Program-made: the position numbers and the translations under genes
Origin: an uncultured Bacteroidota bacterium
GTDB lineage: Bacteria; Bacteroidota; Bacteroidia; Flavobacteriales; Flavobacteriaceae
Reading direction: 5' to 3'
DNA: 64,000 nucleotides
Assembly (NCBI GenBank): GCA_902616905.1
Contig: CACMUP010000002.1
Coordinates: 62,001-126,000 of the forward strand
Notes under the pieces: generated by a model
The model's input: only the letters and a program-made list of their open reading frames with translations
The model's database searches: none
Told to the model about the DNA's origin: nothing
In this document: positions 52,888 through 60,800 of the stretch, piece by piece
Numbering within the stretch: the first letter of the stretch is position 1
Layout of the letters: each line of letters starts with the position of its first letter

Positions 52888-53670
52888 TTATTGTGGTAAA
52901 GAAGATCTAAAATTAACTAATTCCAATGTTGCGTTTTCTACAAATTCTCTTGAAGCACCACCATATTTCCACATCATTTGCTCTTCAAATGTTGGTTCGA
53001 AAGCTTCTCTTTGTGGTGCACTAGGATTGAACCTTTCAAAAATTACATGTGTCATTGATTTATCAGCATTATCAGTTGATGACTCCACTTTGTTAAAATA
53101 CCAAGCTAACCTTCTTCCTTCTATAATGTCTTGGTTATGGACATCTTTAAACCATTTCATTTCATAGTTTTCGTAATCATCATTTAAGGCTTTAACTCCA
53201 TGGTATATTACTCTATTTCCAATCGCGGGTCCACTACCCACTTCAATAGTAGCGTCTAAAACACTCAAAGAATAAACTTTAACTTCAGATTTTATCTTGC
53301 CTCCTAAAGATGAGAGCCTTTTAACTTCTGAACTCTTAATTTTTCCATAATTAGCTTTCTTCATAAGAGTTTGCATATTTTTTACTCCCCAACCTGCTTT
53401 TTTAGCTTCAGCATCTTTGTAGAAATTTAGAATCACGTAATCGAACCCGGGCTTTGGTTGATTAGAATTAGGTATTACCTTAAATAAGAACCAGCCAATT
53501 TTATTTCCAATTTTGTGAATTTCTTCATGGGCGTTTGCCCACATTCCCTCGAAATTTTCATAATCCCCCATCATCGAAGGATTAACTTTTACCTGTTCAA
53601 CATCAAAGACTTGTGAAAAAGTAAAAACAGGCAAGAATAATAAACACAGTAATAATTTGAATTGTTTCAT
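52888..53670 (-). CDS. Secreted tandem-duplicated dimeric-barrel-like protein, 260 aa
   Basis: The signal peptide ends PVFTFSQ. An internal duplication is visible. The first half has GDYENFEGMWANAHEEIHKI followed by GWFLFKV; the second has DDYENYEMKWFKDVHNQDII followed by AWYFNKV. Each is followed by a hydrophobic strand (DYVILNFYKD, THVIFERFNP). The fold is probably two fused dimeric alpha+beta barrel units. No catalytic residues are obvious, but Tyr, His and Trp recur in both halves. It has the standard leader ending AATCAATTGAA, and repeat R2 lies upstream. Confidence 0.7.
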   Translation of the reverse strand: MKQFKLLLCLLFLPVFTFSQVFDVEQVKVNPSMMGDYENFEGMWANAHEEIHKIGNKIGWFLFKVIPNSNQPKPGFDYVILNFYKDAEAKKAGWGVKNMQTLMKKANYGKIKSSEVKRLSSLGGKIKSEVKVYSLSVLDATIEVGSGPAIGNRVIYHGVKALNDDYENYEMKWFKDVHNQDIIEGRRLAWYFNKVESSTDNADKSMTHVIFERFNPSAPQREAFEPTFEEQMMWKYGGASREFVENATLELVNFRSSLPQ

Positions 53671-53710
53671 TTCAATTGATTTATGATTAATGGGCTTAAA
53701 TATACAAAAA

Positions 53711-53775
53711 TCCTCTCAGTAAAAAGGGGAGGTCCAAATAGTTTAATACTTAAGATTAAACAAAAAAAAATGAAG
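53711..53775. repeat. Repeat R2 copy b
   Basis: TCCTCTCAGTAAAAAGGGGA, then GGTCCAAATAGTTTAATACT, then AAGATTAAACAAAAAAAAAT. The hairpin is decayed relative to copy a, but the downstream part is well kept. Confidence 0.68.
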
Positions 53776-53843
53776 TTTGAATATTGACAATTTTTAATTT
53801 GTATTTCATTATATTTAGATTATATCATTTCACATAAATCTAA

Positions 53844-54998
53844 GTGAAGAAAATCTTAATATTTGCATTTTTAGCTTCTATTTTTGAATTTCATTTAATA
53901 GGGCAAAGTTATTTTCCACCACCACATGGTTTTGAATGGGAAAAAAAACCCCTTGAATATTTTAAAATTAATATTAAAAAACTAAACTCTGCTATTGATT
54001 TCGCTAAAGAAAATGAGTACAGTGGGTCAAAAGATTTAAGAATAGCCATAAGTAAGGGTTTTGAAAACGAACCCTACCATAAAATTTTGGGCCCTACAAA
54101 AAAAAGAGGAGGCTCTGCTGGTATCATTTTAAAAGAAGGTTACAAGATCGCCTCTTGGGGAGATACAAAGAGAGTAGATATGACATTTAGCGTGACTAAG
54201 AGCTATCTGTCTACAATTGCAGGTTTGGCAGTAGATCAAAAAATTCTCAAAACAGATGATTTTGTATCTGATTATGTTTGGGATAATTCTTTTAAAGGCA
54301 AACATAATAGTAAAATCAGATGGAAATATCTTTTGAATCAATCTTCTGATTGGAGTGGCACATTGTGGGGGATTCATGATTGGGCTGACAGACCTCCAGC
54401 TGAAGGTGGAATAGATGACTGGAGAAATAGAAAACTAAATACACCTGGTACTGTCTATAAATACAATGATGTACGAGTTAACCTTTTAGCCTATTGTCTA
54501 TTAAATGTTTGGCGTCAACCTATACCACAGATTTTGAAAAAGTTTATAATGGATCCAATAGGAGCTAGCACAACGTGGCGGTGGTATGGTTACAATAACT
54601 CTTGGATAGAGCTTGACGGAAATCGTATGCAATCAGTTTCAGGTGGTGGACATTCTGGAGGAGGACTATTTATCAATACCGAGGATCATGCACGTTTTGG
54701 TTTGCTTTTTTTAAGGCAAGGTAAATGGAACGAAAGGCAGCTTATTAGTCAAGATTGGATAGATGAGGCTACAAAATCTTCACCTGCTCAAAAAAGTTAT
54801 GGTTATATGTGGTGGCTAAATAAAAAAGAGACTGACAGATACTGGGAAGGAGTTCCTGAGAATACTTTTTATGCATCCGGTTTTGGTGGAAATTATATAA
54901 TAATTGTACCTGAAAAGGATCTTGTAGTTGTCTTACGTTGGCTTGAACCAAGTAAAATCGGTATTTTTATGAAAAAGCTGATAAGCTCTCTTCCTTAA
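53844..54998 (+). CDS. Secreted beta-lactamase-fold serine hydrolase
   Basis: A 384-residue exported enzyme. It starts at GTG 53844 (KKILIFAFLASIFEFHLIGQ signal peptide). The SxxK motif is in MTFSVTKSYLSTIAGLAV, the Tyr-containing second motif is in YKYNDVRVNLLAY, and GGHSGGGLFINTEDHARFGL and FYASGFGGNYIIIVPEKDLV follow the class C serine-hydrolase (6-aminohexanoate-dimer-hydrolase-like) pattern. The substrate is unknown; esterase or amidase activity is more likely than beta-lactam resistance. Confidence 0.85.
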   Translation: MKKILIFAFLASIFEFHLIGQSYFPPPHGFEWEKKPLEYFKINIKKLNSAIDFAKENEYSGSKDLRIAISKGFENEPYHKILGPTKKRGGSAGIILKEGYKIASWGDTKRVDMTFSVTKSYLSTIAGLAVDQKILKTDDFVSDYVWDNSFKGKHNSKIRWKYLLNQSSDWSGTLWGIHDWADRPPAEGGIDDWRNRKLNTPGTVYKYNDVRVNLLAYCLLNVWRQPIPQILKKFIMDPIGASTTWRWYGYNNSWIELDGNRMQSVSGGGHSGGGLFINTEDHARFGLLFLRQGKWNERQLISQDWIDEATKSSPAQKSYGYMWWLNKKETDRYWEGVPENTFYASGFGGNYIIIVPEKDLVVVLRWLEPSKIGIFMKKLISSLP

Positions 54999-55063
54999 TT
55001 TTTTATGATTTTAAAATATTATCGTATTATTTTATTCTTATTTACTATTCAACTTTATGAAAT

Positions 55064-55474
55064 ATGGTTTTCCAAAAAACAATTCAGTTACCCGTTTTTG
55101 CTCAAGGTTTCCATTTAATTACAGATAAAATATTAGGAGAAATTCCAAATATAAATGGAATTGTTCAGGTATTTATTCAACATACATCAGCAAGCTTAAC
55201 TATTAACGAGAATGCAGATCCAACAGTGAGAATTGATTTTGAAACTTTTTTTAATAATTTAGTTTCTGAGGACAATTCTTATTTTTTACATACTGATGAA
55301 GGTCCAGACGATATGACTTCACATATCAAAAGTAGTTTATTAGGAAGTAGTGTTAGTTTTCCTATAAAAAATGGAAAACCACAATGGGGATTATGGCAGG
55401 GTATATATTTATGCGAGCATAGAAAAAATGCTAAAAAAAGGAATTTATTCATTACTGTGATTGGTGAAAAATAG
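55064..55474 (+). CDS. yjbQ: YjbQ family protein (UPF0047)
   Basis: A 136-residue protein of the YjbQ family. It shows IPNINGIVQVFIQHTSASLTI then NENADPTVRIDFETFFNNL, DDMTSHIKSSLLGSSVSFPI and WGLWQGIYLCEHR, all family hallmarks including the His residues thought to bind the ligand. Family members can act as weak thiamine-phosphate synthases in vitro; the physiological role is unclear. The ATG at 55064 follows a 65-bp gap. Confidence 0.9.
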   Translation: MVFQKTIQLPVFAQGFHLITDKILGEIPNINGIVQVFIQHTSASLTINENADPTVRIDFETFFNNLVSEDNSYFLHTDEGPDDMTSHIKSSLLGSSVSFPIKNGKPQWGLWQGIYLCEHRKNAKKRNLFITVIGEK

Positions 55475-55736
55475 AAGTATATAAAATCTAAGTATTATTA
55501 ATTTAATCCTTAAGAACCCGCTAATTAAATATTGAATCATATAAATTCATCTTATGACTCTGATGGCGACGGATACTCAGGACTTTACGGGGGAAATCCA
55601 CCATCTGCATATCCTTGTGGAACACTTCATATTTTTAAATCTAAACTAAATCACAGGCACACTCTCAGGTTTTTCTAAGACATCAAGAGAAAGAGGGTTA
55701 TACCTTTCGTGGCGTTTAAGATGTTGTAGATTTTAA
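55475..55736. other. Intergenic stretch with a gene relic
   Basis: A plus-strand frame near 55548-55635 reads SSYDSDGDGYSGLYGGNPPS then AYPCGTLHIF, resembling an extracellular Asp-rich repeat fragment, but it has no start, and stops follow. I take it as a remnant or chance. Confidence 0.35.
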
Positions 55737-56018
55737 TTATCTTTTGACTTCAACTGTTGTTGGATTATAAAGTCCTCCTGTAAGAGCACTGACTAGTCCA
55801 TCAACAAAAGAATGAACGGTTGTAACTTCATAATTATCTTCACCTTTGGCCATTTCTTGAGTATCTGGTGTTTTACCTGACACCAAACCATAAACAAAAT
55901 TATGTTGTTTTGCGGTTTCTACAATACCTTTTTGAGCTCCATCTCCAACAATATTTTTATGAACATAACAAGAAGAAAAAGTTAATGAGATTAATAATAA
56001 AAAAACTATTTTTTTCAT
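55737..56018 (-). CDS. Bor family lipoprotein
   Basis: A 93-residue small lipoprotein with the lipobox Cys17 in LTFSSCYVHKN. The body matches the Bor/Iss pattern: a HNFVYGLVSG strand, then VTTVHSFVDGLVSALTGGLYNPTTVEV, which mirrors the family ending SFxxGLLSxLTxGIYTP. Bor of phage lambda gives serum resistance; chromosomal flavobacterial copies are common and their role is unknown. Confidence 0.8.
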   Translation of the reverse strand: MKKIVFLLLISLTFSSCYVHKNIVGDGAQKGIVETAKQHNFVYGLVSGKTPDTQEMAKGEDNYEVTTVHSFVDGLVSALTGGLYNPTTVEVKR

Positions 56019-56108
56019 TTGATTAGTTATTTATCACAAGATATGAATTTTACAGATTAGCTAAATCAAAATCTGACGTTTTAAGATATTTCTATATTTT
56101 ACAGAGGA

Positions 56109-56270
56109 TTGAGAAAGAAAAATTGTACTGTTTGTAGCAAATACTAGAAAACAATGTATCGTATTAAATATAAAGAAGGTGCTGACTGGGTCTTTACTTG
56201 TAAAAAATGTGTTTTAGAAGTCAAAAAAAGAAACCCCTATTATAGGTATGGGGGCACTTGGAAACTCTAA
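56109..56270 (+). pseudogene. Small zinc-ribbon-like ORF interrupted by TAG
   Basis: From the ATG at 56154 a 38-codon frame encodes MYRIKYKEGADWVFTCKKCV then LEVKKRNPYYRYGGTWKL. The frame continues upstream in phase as RKKNCTVCSKY, then a TAG at 56145-56147. Two CxxC pairs (CTVC and CKKC) suggest an original ~55-residue zinc ribbon split by a stop; only the distal part can be made now. The small family with YRYGGTWK ends is familiar from Flavobacteriia, but I cannot name it. Confidence 0.5.
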
Positions 56271-56319
56271 CCAAGTAATGAATGATTTTCATTTACCCTT
56301 TAGTGTTGTGATTTATCAA

Positions 56320-57144
56320 CTAATTTGAATTTATCAATTCATTTATTCTTCTAAATAAAATTGGTGCTGCTGGATCAACCATCATGTGTCCGTATCCTTG
56401 AAGTTCATACAATTCTGTATTTTGATTTCCATTAATTTTCATCATCCTAAACATATATGCATTTTCTTCATATCTCCCTAATAATTCAAGATTTCTATCT
56501 CCTGTAATCATAATGTAAGGTGGAGTATCTTTTTTAACATAAAAAAGTGGAGCCATCTTATCAATTACCGGTTGAGTTCCTTCAATTCCTTTGTCTTCTC
56601 TTTCTGTCATATGAGTAATTGTATGACCACTTAAAGGTATTAAACCTGCTATTAGGGCAGGATTCAACCCTACATTTTCCAAATATGTTTGGTCAAGTCC
56701 AAGCATGCTTATTAGATATCCTCCCGCAGAGTGCCCTGAAAGGAAGATCTTTTTCTTGTCACCTCCATATTTATTTATATTATCATAAACCCATTTTACA
56801 GCAACTGCGGCATCTTGAATTATTTGGTTAACCTTAACCTTCGGGTAAAAACGATAATTAACCGATACAACTGCGATCTCCTTGTCTTTAAAATATTCAG
56901 GAATGTATTTATCACCCCTTTTTAATCCTCCTCCATGAAAAAAAACTAGAGTTGGTAAATTTTTTTTTGATTTTGGGAAATATACATCTAAAACACAACG
57001 TTCATTCGTGTAGGAATCTCCTTTTTTATATGAGATATTTTCTTCTAATGAAAAAATAATCTTCTCTTTGCTATGTTTTTTTTGTGCATAGATTGAAAAA
57101 CTTGTTAGTGTGAAAGTTAATATTGACAACATCCAGTATTTCAT
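56320..57144 (-). CDS. Secreted alpha/beta hydrolase (carboxylesterase/BD-FAE-like)
   Basis: A 274-residue enzyme with a signal peptide (MLSILTFTLTSFSIYAQ). Motifs: the oxyanion hole LVFFHGGGLKRGDK, the nucleophile in FLSGHSAGGYLISML, an Asp candidate in ITGDRNLEL and the catalytic His in GYGHMMVDP. This fits the feruloyl/acetyl esterase-like group of the hormone-sensitive-lipase clan. It is divergent from the 57302 gene, with R1 copy f between them. Confidence 0.85.
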   Translation of the reverse strand: MKYWMLSILTFTLTSFSIYAQKKHSKEKIIFSLEENISYKKGDSYTNERCVLDVYFPKSKKNLPTLVFFHGGGLKRGDKYIPEYFKDKEIAVVSVNYRFYPKVKVNQIIQDAAVAVKWVYDNINKYGGDKKKIFLSGHSAGGYLISMLGLDQTYLENVGLNPALIAGLIPLSGHTITHMTEREDKGIEGTQPVIDKMAPLFYVKKDTPPYIMITGDRNLELLGRYEENAYMFRMMKINGNQNTELYELQGYGHMMVDPAAPILFRRINELINSN

Positions 57145-57222
57145 AATTTAATTTTTTGGATTATTAATAAAAATAAAAGTAAATAGGTTATATATCCATA
57201 AATATTTAAAATAATAATAACC

Positions 57223-57300
57223 TAAATCATAGGCATATCCTATTTTTTAAATTCAGGTTCTAATTTGTATATTAGTTACTATTAACTATAAATCAATTAA
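57223..57300 (+). repeat. R1 repeat copy f with leader
   Basis: AAATCATAGGCATATCCTAT, TTTTTAAATTCAGGTTCTAA, TTTGTATATTAGTTACTATT, then AACTATAAATCAATTAAA and the ATG at 57302. Confidence 0.8.
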
Positions 57301-57301
57301 A

Positions 57302-57832
57302 ATGAAAAAATTTCTTTTAATCTTTTCCATCATCTATTTTTCTGGCTGTTCAAATCCTGAAAAACAAACAAATAATAATTCTATGGGCCAAAAAATTTTT
57401 AATTCAAATGTAAGTTCATTTCAAACTAAATTTATAATGGGCTTTGAAAATGAAGACCATTCACTTATTATGAGTTTATTTGCTGATTCTGTTAAGTGGA
57501 CTGGGCCAGATAAAAAATTATTAAGTCAAAGTAGTTCATACGATGAAGTTTCAAATGCTGTAAAGGGATATTTGGATTTATATGAAAATCATTCTTTCAA
57601 AGATGCAGGATATGCAGGTGGAAATACATATAGATACAATGCCGAAACGTCTTCATCGCCAAATGGTGTAAGAATATATGGAAACTGGTATCACACACAT
57701 TCTGCAAGCAAGAAAGAGGTTAGTCATAAATGGTTTGCATTACTTAGGTTTAACAAAGATGGAAAGGTTTTCAGTATTAATGATTTTTTTGATGTTACAG
57801 GATTTCTTTCGCAACACACCGAAACTAATTAA
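57302..57832 (+). CDS. NTF2/SnoaL-like lipoprotein, 176 aa
   Basis: The lipobox is in IIYFSGCSNPEK (Cys16). The mature region has the NTF2-like fold: helix NVSSFQTKFIMGFENEDHSL, strand LFADSVKWTGPDK, helix YDEVSNAVKGYLDLYENHSF, and a strongly aromatic sheet RIYGNWYHTHSASKKEVSHK then WFALLRFNKDGKVFSINDFF. A His-rich centre may bind a ligand or metal; this is inference. It has its own R1 leader. Confidence 0.72.
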   Translation: MKKFLLIFSIIYFSGCSNPEKQTNNNSMGQKIFNSNVSSFQTKFIMGFENEDHSLIMSLFADSVKWTGPDKKLLSQSSSYDEVSNAVKGYLDLYENHSFKDAGYAGGNTYRYNAETSSSPNGVRIYGNWYHTHSASKKEVSHKWFALLRFNKDGKVFSINDFFDVTGFLSQHTETN

Positions 57833-57833
57833 A

Positions 57834-57909
57834 TTAGTATTTCCTCTAGATTAAATTCCAGGGGCTAATTTGTATATTTAATTATTATTAACCTTAAATC
57901 AAACTATTT
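57834..57909 (+). repeat. R1 repeat copy g with leader
   Basis: TAGTATTTCCTCTAGATTAA, ATTCCAGGGGCTAATTTGTA, then TATTATTAACCTTAAATCAA before the ATG at 57910. Confidence 0.72.
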
Positions 57910-58284
57910 ATGAATTATAAAGAAATTTCACAAAGGGGTTATGACCTTTTCAACGCTGGAGACATGGAAACATTTTTTAATGACTTCGTTGATGATAATA
58001 TTACTTGGACATTTCCAGGGGATAAGCACCCTCTATCTGGGACTCACAAAGGAAAACAAGCTATGATGGAGCAAATGGCCAAAATACCAGGTCTGTGGGA
58101 TAATTTTAGTGTCGAAGCAGAATTTATGATATCAGAAGGAAATAAAGTTTTCACGAAATGTAATGCAAAAGCAGATGGTATGGATACTATTTTTGGACAT
58201 TATGCTGAATATAGTGATGAAGGAAAACTAAAATTTTTTCTCACCTTCGATGATACCCTTAGTATGTTTAATGCAATGAAATAA
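57910..58284 (+). CDS. SnoaL-like protein, cytosolic, 124 aa
   Basis: No signal peptide. A typical SnoaL/ketosteroid-isomerase-like domain: YKEISQRGYDLFNAGDMETF, FVDDNITWTFPGDKHPLSGT, then KGKQAMMEQMAKIPGLWDNF and VEAEFMISEGNKVFTKCNAK. The WTFPG and HPLSGTHKG elements are characteristic of the family. The ligand is unknown. It is flanked by R1 copies g and h, with R2 copy c right at its stop. Confidence 0.8.
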   Translation: MNYKEISQRGYDLFNAGDMETFFNDFVDDNITWTFPGDKHPLSGTHKGKQAMMEQMAKIPGLWDNFSVEAEFMISEGNKVFTKCNAKADGMDTIFGHYAEYSDEGKLKFFLTFDDTLSMFNAMK

Positions 58285-58383
58285 AAACCCCTCGATTAAA
58301 GGAGAAGTCCAGATAGCTTAGTATTTAATATTAAACATAAAAAAATGAAAGCTATTTGTAAAACTAATTTTCATAATGAGGAT
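58281..58383. repeat. Repeat R2 copy c
   Basis: ACCCCTCGATTAAAGGAGAA, GTCCAGATAGCTTAGTATTT, AATATTAAACATAAAAAAAT, then GAAAGCTATTTGTAAAACTA. Very like copy a over about 100 bp. Confidence 0.75.
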
Positions 58384-58446
58384 TAAATTTTATGAAATCT
58401 TAAGGGAGTTTTTTAGCTTTTTTTTATTTTTATTAATAAATTGCCA

Positions 58447-58512
58447 GTAAATGCTCTGGATTCAGATCCAGAGACTAATTTTTATATTAAATATTATTAA
58501 TCTTAAATAAAA
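58447..58512 (+). repeat. R1 repeat copy h with a perfect palindrome
   Basis: Here the R1 centre is CTCTGGAT-TCAG-ATCCAGAG, an 8-bp perfect inverted repeat, followed by ACTAATTTTTATATTAAATA and TTATTAATCTTAAATAAAA before the ATG at 58513. Confidence 0.65.
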
Positions 58513-58794
58513 ATGAAAGACATACTTGTTGTGGCAAAACTTAAAGTGGATAAGTTTGAGAAATTTATGGGCTTTATGAAATCTGAAGAGGGGATGAATG
58601 AAAGAAGAAAAATTGCAGATCTAACTAAAACTTTAGGAACAGTTTCACCTGATAAAAGTTCAGTAATGTTTAAGATTGCAGTACACAATGAAGGTGCTCT
58701 AAGTTCATTTTTGGATGGTTCAAATCCTGTATCAAAACCTATTTTTGAAGAGGTTATGGAAAGCTATGAAGTTTTTGAGTTAAACAAAGTTTAA
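58513..58794 (+). CDS. Small alpha+beta (dimeric-barrel-like) protein, 93 aa
   Basis: A cytosolic protein: strand MKDILVVAKLKV, helix DKFEKFMGFMKSEEGMNERR, strand LGTVSPDKSSVMFKIAVHN, helix EGALSSFLDG and a final strand ESYEVFELNKV. This beta-alpha-beta-beta-alpha-beta order fits the ferredoxin-like ABM/Dabb/DUF3764 group. No catalytic residues stand out. It is a one-gene unit between R1 copies h and i. Confidence 0.65.
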   Translation: MKDILVVAKLKVDKFEKFMGFMKSEEGMNERRKIADLTKTLGTVSPDKSSVMFKIAVHNEGALSSFLDGSNPVSKPIFEEVMESYEVFELNKV

Positions 58795-58803
58795 TGATAC
58801 TTC

Positions 58804-58852
58804 GAATCATCGGTATATTATACTCTTCGTAAATTTCAGGAAATTCCATATT
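58804..58852 (+). repeat. R1 repeat copy i (orphan)
   Basis: GAATCATCGGTATATTATAC, TCTTCGTAAATTTCAGGAAA, then TTCCATATTTT. It follows the 58513 gene; the next gene (mscL) is convergent, so no gene is driven from it. Confidence 0.68.
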
Positions 58853-58896
58853 TTAAACAAGTCAAACTATCATTTATAAATTAGTATCCAATCGCT

Positions 58897-59298
58897 TCAA
58901 GGCTTTTTTAAAAGATCCCTAATTTCGGTTAATAAAATAATCTGTTTTGGTGTTTCAACTGATTTATCTGATATATTCTCAGATTTTTTTCTTAAGGAAT
59001 TAAATAATTTGATTACCAAAAATATTGTAAATCCTACAATAGTGAAATCAACTATGTTATTTATAAATAATCCATATTCAATCGTCACTTCACTATAGCT
59101 TTCAGTCGCCTTTCTTAAAATTATTTTTTTTTCTTGAAAATTTATGCCCTGTGATAACATCGACAGTGGTGGTAATAAAATATTTTTTACTAATGAATCA
59201 ACAACTGAATTAAATGATGCACCAATTACTATTCCAACCGCCATTTCAATCATATTCCCTCTTAAAGCAAATTCTTTAAATTCATTGATAATTTTCAT
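58897..59298 (-). CDS. mscL: Large-conductance mechanosensitive channel
   Basis: A 133-residue channel that releases solutes on osmotic downshock. It starts MKIINEFKEFALRGNMIEMA and continues VGIVIGASFNSVVDSLVKNI then LLPPLSML, the TM1 hallmark. TM2 is VDFTIVGFTIFLVIKLFN, and the end is PKQIILLTEIRDLLKK, the C-terminal bundle helix. Length is normal. Alone on the minus strand. Confidence 0.94.
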   Translation of the reverse strand: MKIINEFKEFALRGNMIEMAVGIVIGASFNSVVDSLVKNILLPPLSMLSQGINFQEKKIILRKATESYSEVTIEYGLFINNIVDFTIVGFTIFLVIKLFNSLRKKSENISDKSVETPKQIILLTEIRDLLKKP

Positions 59299-59500
59299 AA
59301 TCTTAAATTATTTTTTAGCTATTCAATTATCTAATATAATTCATTTATTTTCATCTCCATTTTAATTAATTATAACTATTATTAAAGGTCTCTTTGAGCC
59401 AAATTTAAAGGTTTTATAAAGGTGCTTTTTATAAAACATATGTTTTCCCTAAAATATAAATTACTTCATACTTAGTTTTTAAAAGTTGATTAATTTTTTT

Positions 59501-59577
59501 AATCATTGGTACATCGTATCCATAAAAGTTCTAGGGCTTATTTGTATATTGTATCTAGTTAACTGCAAATCAAATTT
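59501..59577 (+). repeat. R1 repeat copy j with leader
   Basis: AATCATTGGTACATCGTATC, CATAAAAGTTCTAGGGCTTA, TTTGTATATTGTATCTAGTT, then AACTGCAAATCAAATTT before the ATG at 59578. The preceding 59299-59500 shows no gene. Confidence 0.75.
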
Positions 59578-60021
59578 ATGAGATATATATTTCTTTCTTT
59601 ATTAATTTCAATATTTGTCTCTTGTGGGCAATCAAAAAAAATTTCTGAAAAAGAGGTAATGGAAACTTTGAATGAATTCTTCTATTTACTAGACAATGAC
59701 ATTGATAAAATTAGAAACTACTTAACTGAAGATTTTATGATTTTTGAAGTAAGCAGAAAATGGAATGCTGAAGAATTTATTGAATTTGTAAAAGGATTTG
59801 GAAAATTTGAATCCAAAAGAAATTTTAAAAATATCAAAATAGATACGGATTTAAATTCAGCTCATATCAGCCTTGAACATACAGGTGAATTTGAACTTGA
59901 AACACCAACTCCTGGAGGTGTAACATTTTTATCGTATGAATGGCTAGAAAGCGCATTTTTAATTAAAGAGAATGGCAAATTAAAATTCAAGTTTTACTTT
60001 TCTGAGCAGATAAATGATTAA
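59578..60021 (+). CDS. NTF2/SnoaL-like lipoprotein, 147 aa
   Basis: The lipobox is in SIFVSCGQSKK (Cys16). The NTF2-like fold is seen from VMETLNEFFYLLDNDIDKIR, NYLTEDFMIFEVSRKW, AEEFIEFVKGFGKFESKRN and the terminal strands SAHISLEHTGEFELETPTPG and ESAFLIKENGKLKFKFYFSE. No catalytic Asp/His pair could be assigned. Function unknown. Confidence 0.72.
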   Translation: MRYIFLSLLISIFVSCGQSKKISEKEVMETLNEFFYLLDNDIDKIRNYLTEDFMIFEVSRKWNAEEFIEFVKGFGKFESKRNFKNIKIDTDLNSAHISLEHTGEFELETPTPGGVTFLSYEWLESAFLIKENGKLKFKFYFSEQIND

Positions 60022-60082
60022 AAGAATAATTTATATCGATAGCATCTCCTAACAACGAATCATTATAAATATTGAATAATTA

Positions 60083-60751
60083 ATGCGAAATCTTCATGCA
60101 ATAGTAATAGGTGCTACCGGTGCTACTGGGAAAGAACTTGTTATTCGTTTACTGGAAGACTCAGATTTTAGTTCAGTTTCAATCTTTGTAAGAAAAAAAC
60201 CTACGATAAGTCATAAAAAGCTCAAAACTTATGAAATAGATTTTTCTAAGATTAGTGATTTCAGAGAGTTAATTAAAGGAGATGTTCTTTTTTCTTGTCT
60301 AGGAACGACCTTAAAAACTGCTGGGAGTAAATTAAATCAATATAAAGTGGATTATACTTACCAATATGAATTTGCTAAGTATGCTTCTGAGAATGGGGTA
60401 AATCTCTACTCCCTTGTTTCCTCTACTGGTGCTAATTCAAAATCTTCTTTTTTCTATCCAAAAATGAAGGGTGAACTAGAGGATTCAGTTAAAAACCTAA
60501 CGTTTAAAACAATCCATATATTTCAACCACCTATATTAATTCGTCAAGCCGAACTTATGAGAGCAGGTGAAAAATTTGCCATTAAAATTTTCAGAAGCCT
60601 GAATAATTTAGGAATACTAAAGTCTCAAAAACCCCTGCCAGTTTCAACTCTTGCCAATAGAATGGTTGACGAAATTAAAAATTTCCAACAAATAAAATTT
60701 AAAACATTCTCAACGAAAGATTTAACATCATCTTCTCATCCTCTTCATTAA
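60083..60751 (+). CDS. NAD(P)-binding SDR-like oxidoreductase, YbjT/HTATIP2-like
   Basis: A 222-residue atypical SDR. It has the Rossmann motif AIVIGATGATGKELVIRLLE, then DVLFSCLGTTLKTAGSK, VSSTGANSKSSFFYPKMKGE and FQPPILIRQAELMRAGE, as in the family of HTATIP2/CC3-type proteins. Length and order are normal up to about residue 210. The last codons (DLTSSSHPLH and stop) are formed by R1 repeat sequence, so the native C-terminus may have been replaced. The ATG at 60083 is used. Confidence 0.82.
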   Translation: MRNLHAIVIGATGATGKELVIRLLEDSDFSSVSIFVRKKPTISHKKLKTYEIDFSKISDFRELIKGDVLFSCLGTTLKTAGSKLNQYKVDYTYQYEFAKYASENGVNLYSLVSSTGANSKSSFFYPKMKGELEDSVKNLTFKTIHIFQPPILIRQAELMRAGEKFAIKIFRSLNNLGILKSQKPLPVSTLANRMVDEIKNFQQIKFKTFSTKDLTSSSHPLH

Positions 60752-60800
60752 GCTCACAGATTAATTTGTATTTTGTATGATTAAGCATAAATCAATTTAA
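60727..60800 (+). repeat. R1 repeat copy k with leader
   Basis: CATCATCTTCTCATCCTCTT, CATTAAGCTCACAGATTAAT, TTGTATTTTGTATGATTAAG, then CATAAATCAATTTAA before the ATG at 60801. The TAA of CATTAAG is the stop codon of the preceding gene. Confidence 0.75.

Noticed and set aside
55548-55635. Ca-binding secreted protein fragment (DSDGDGYSG)
   Set aside because: No start codon or leader and stops soon after; mentioned only as a possible relic.
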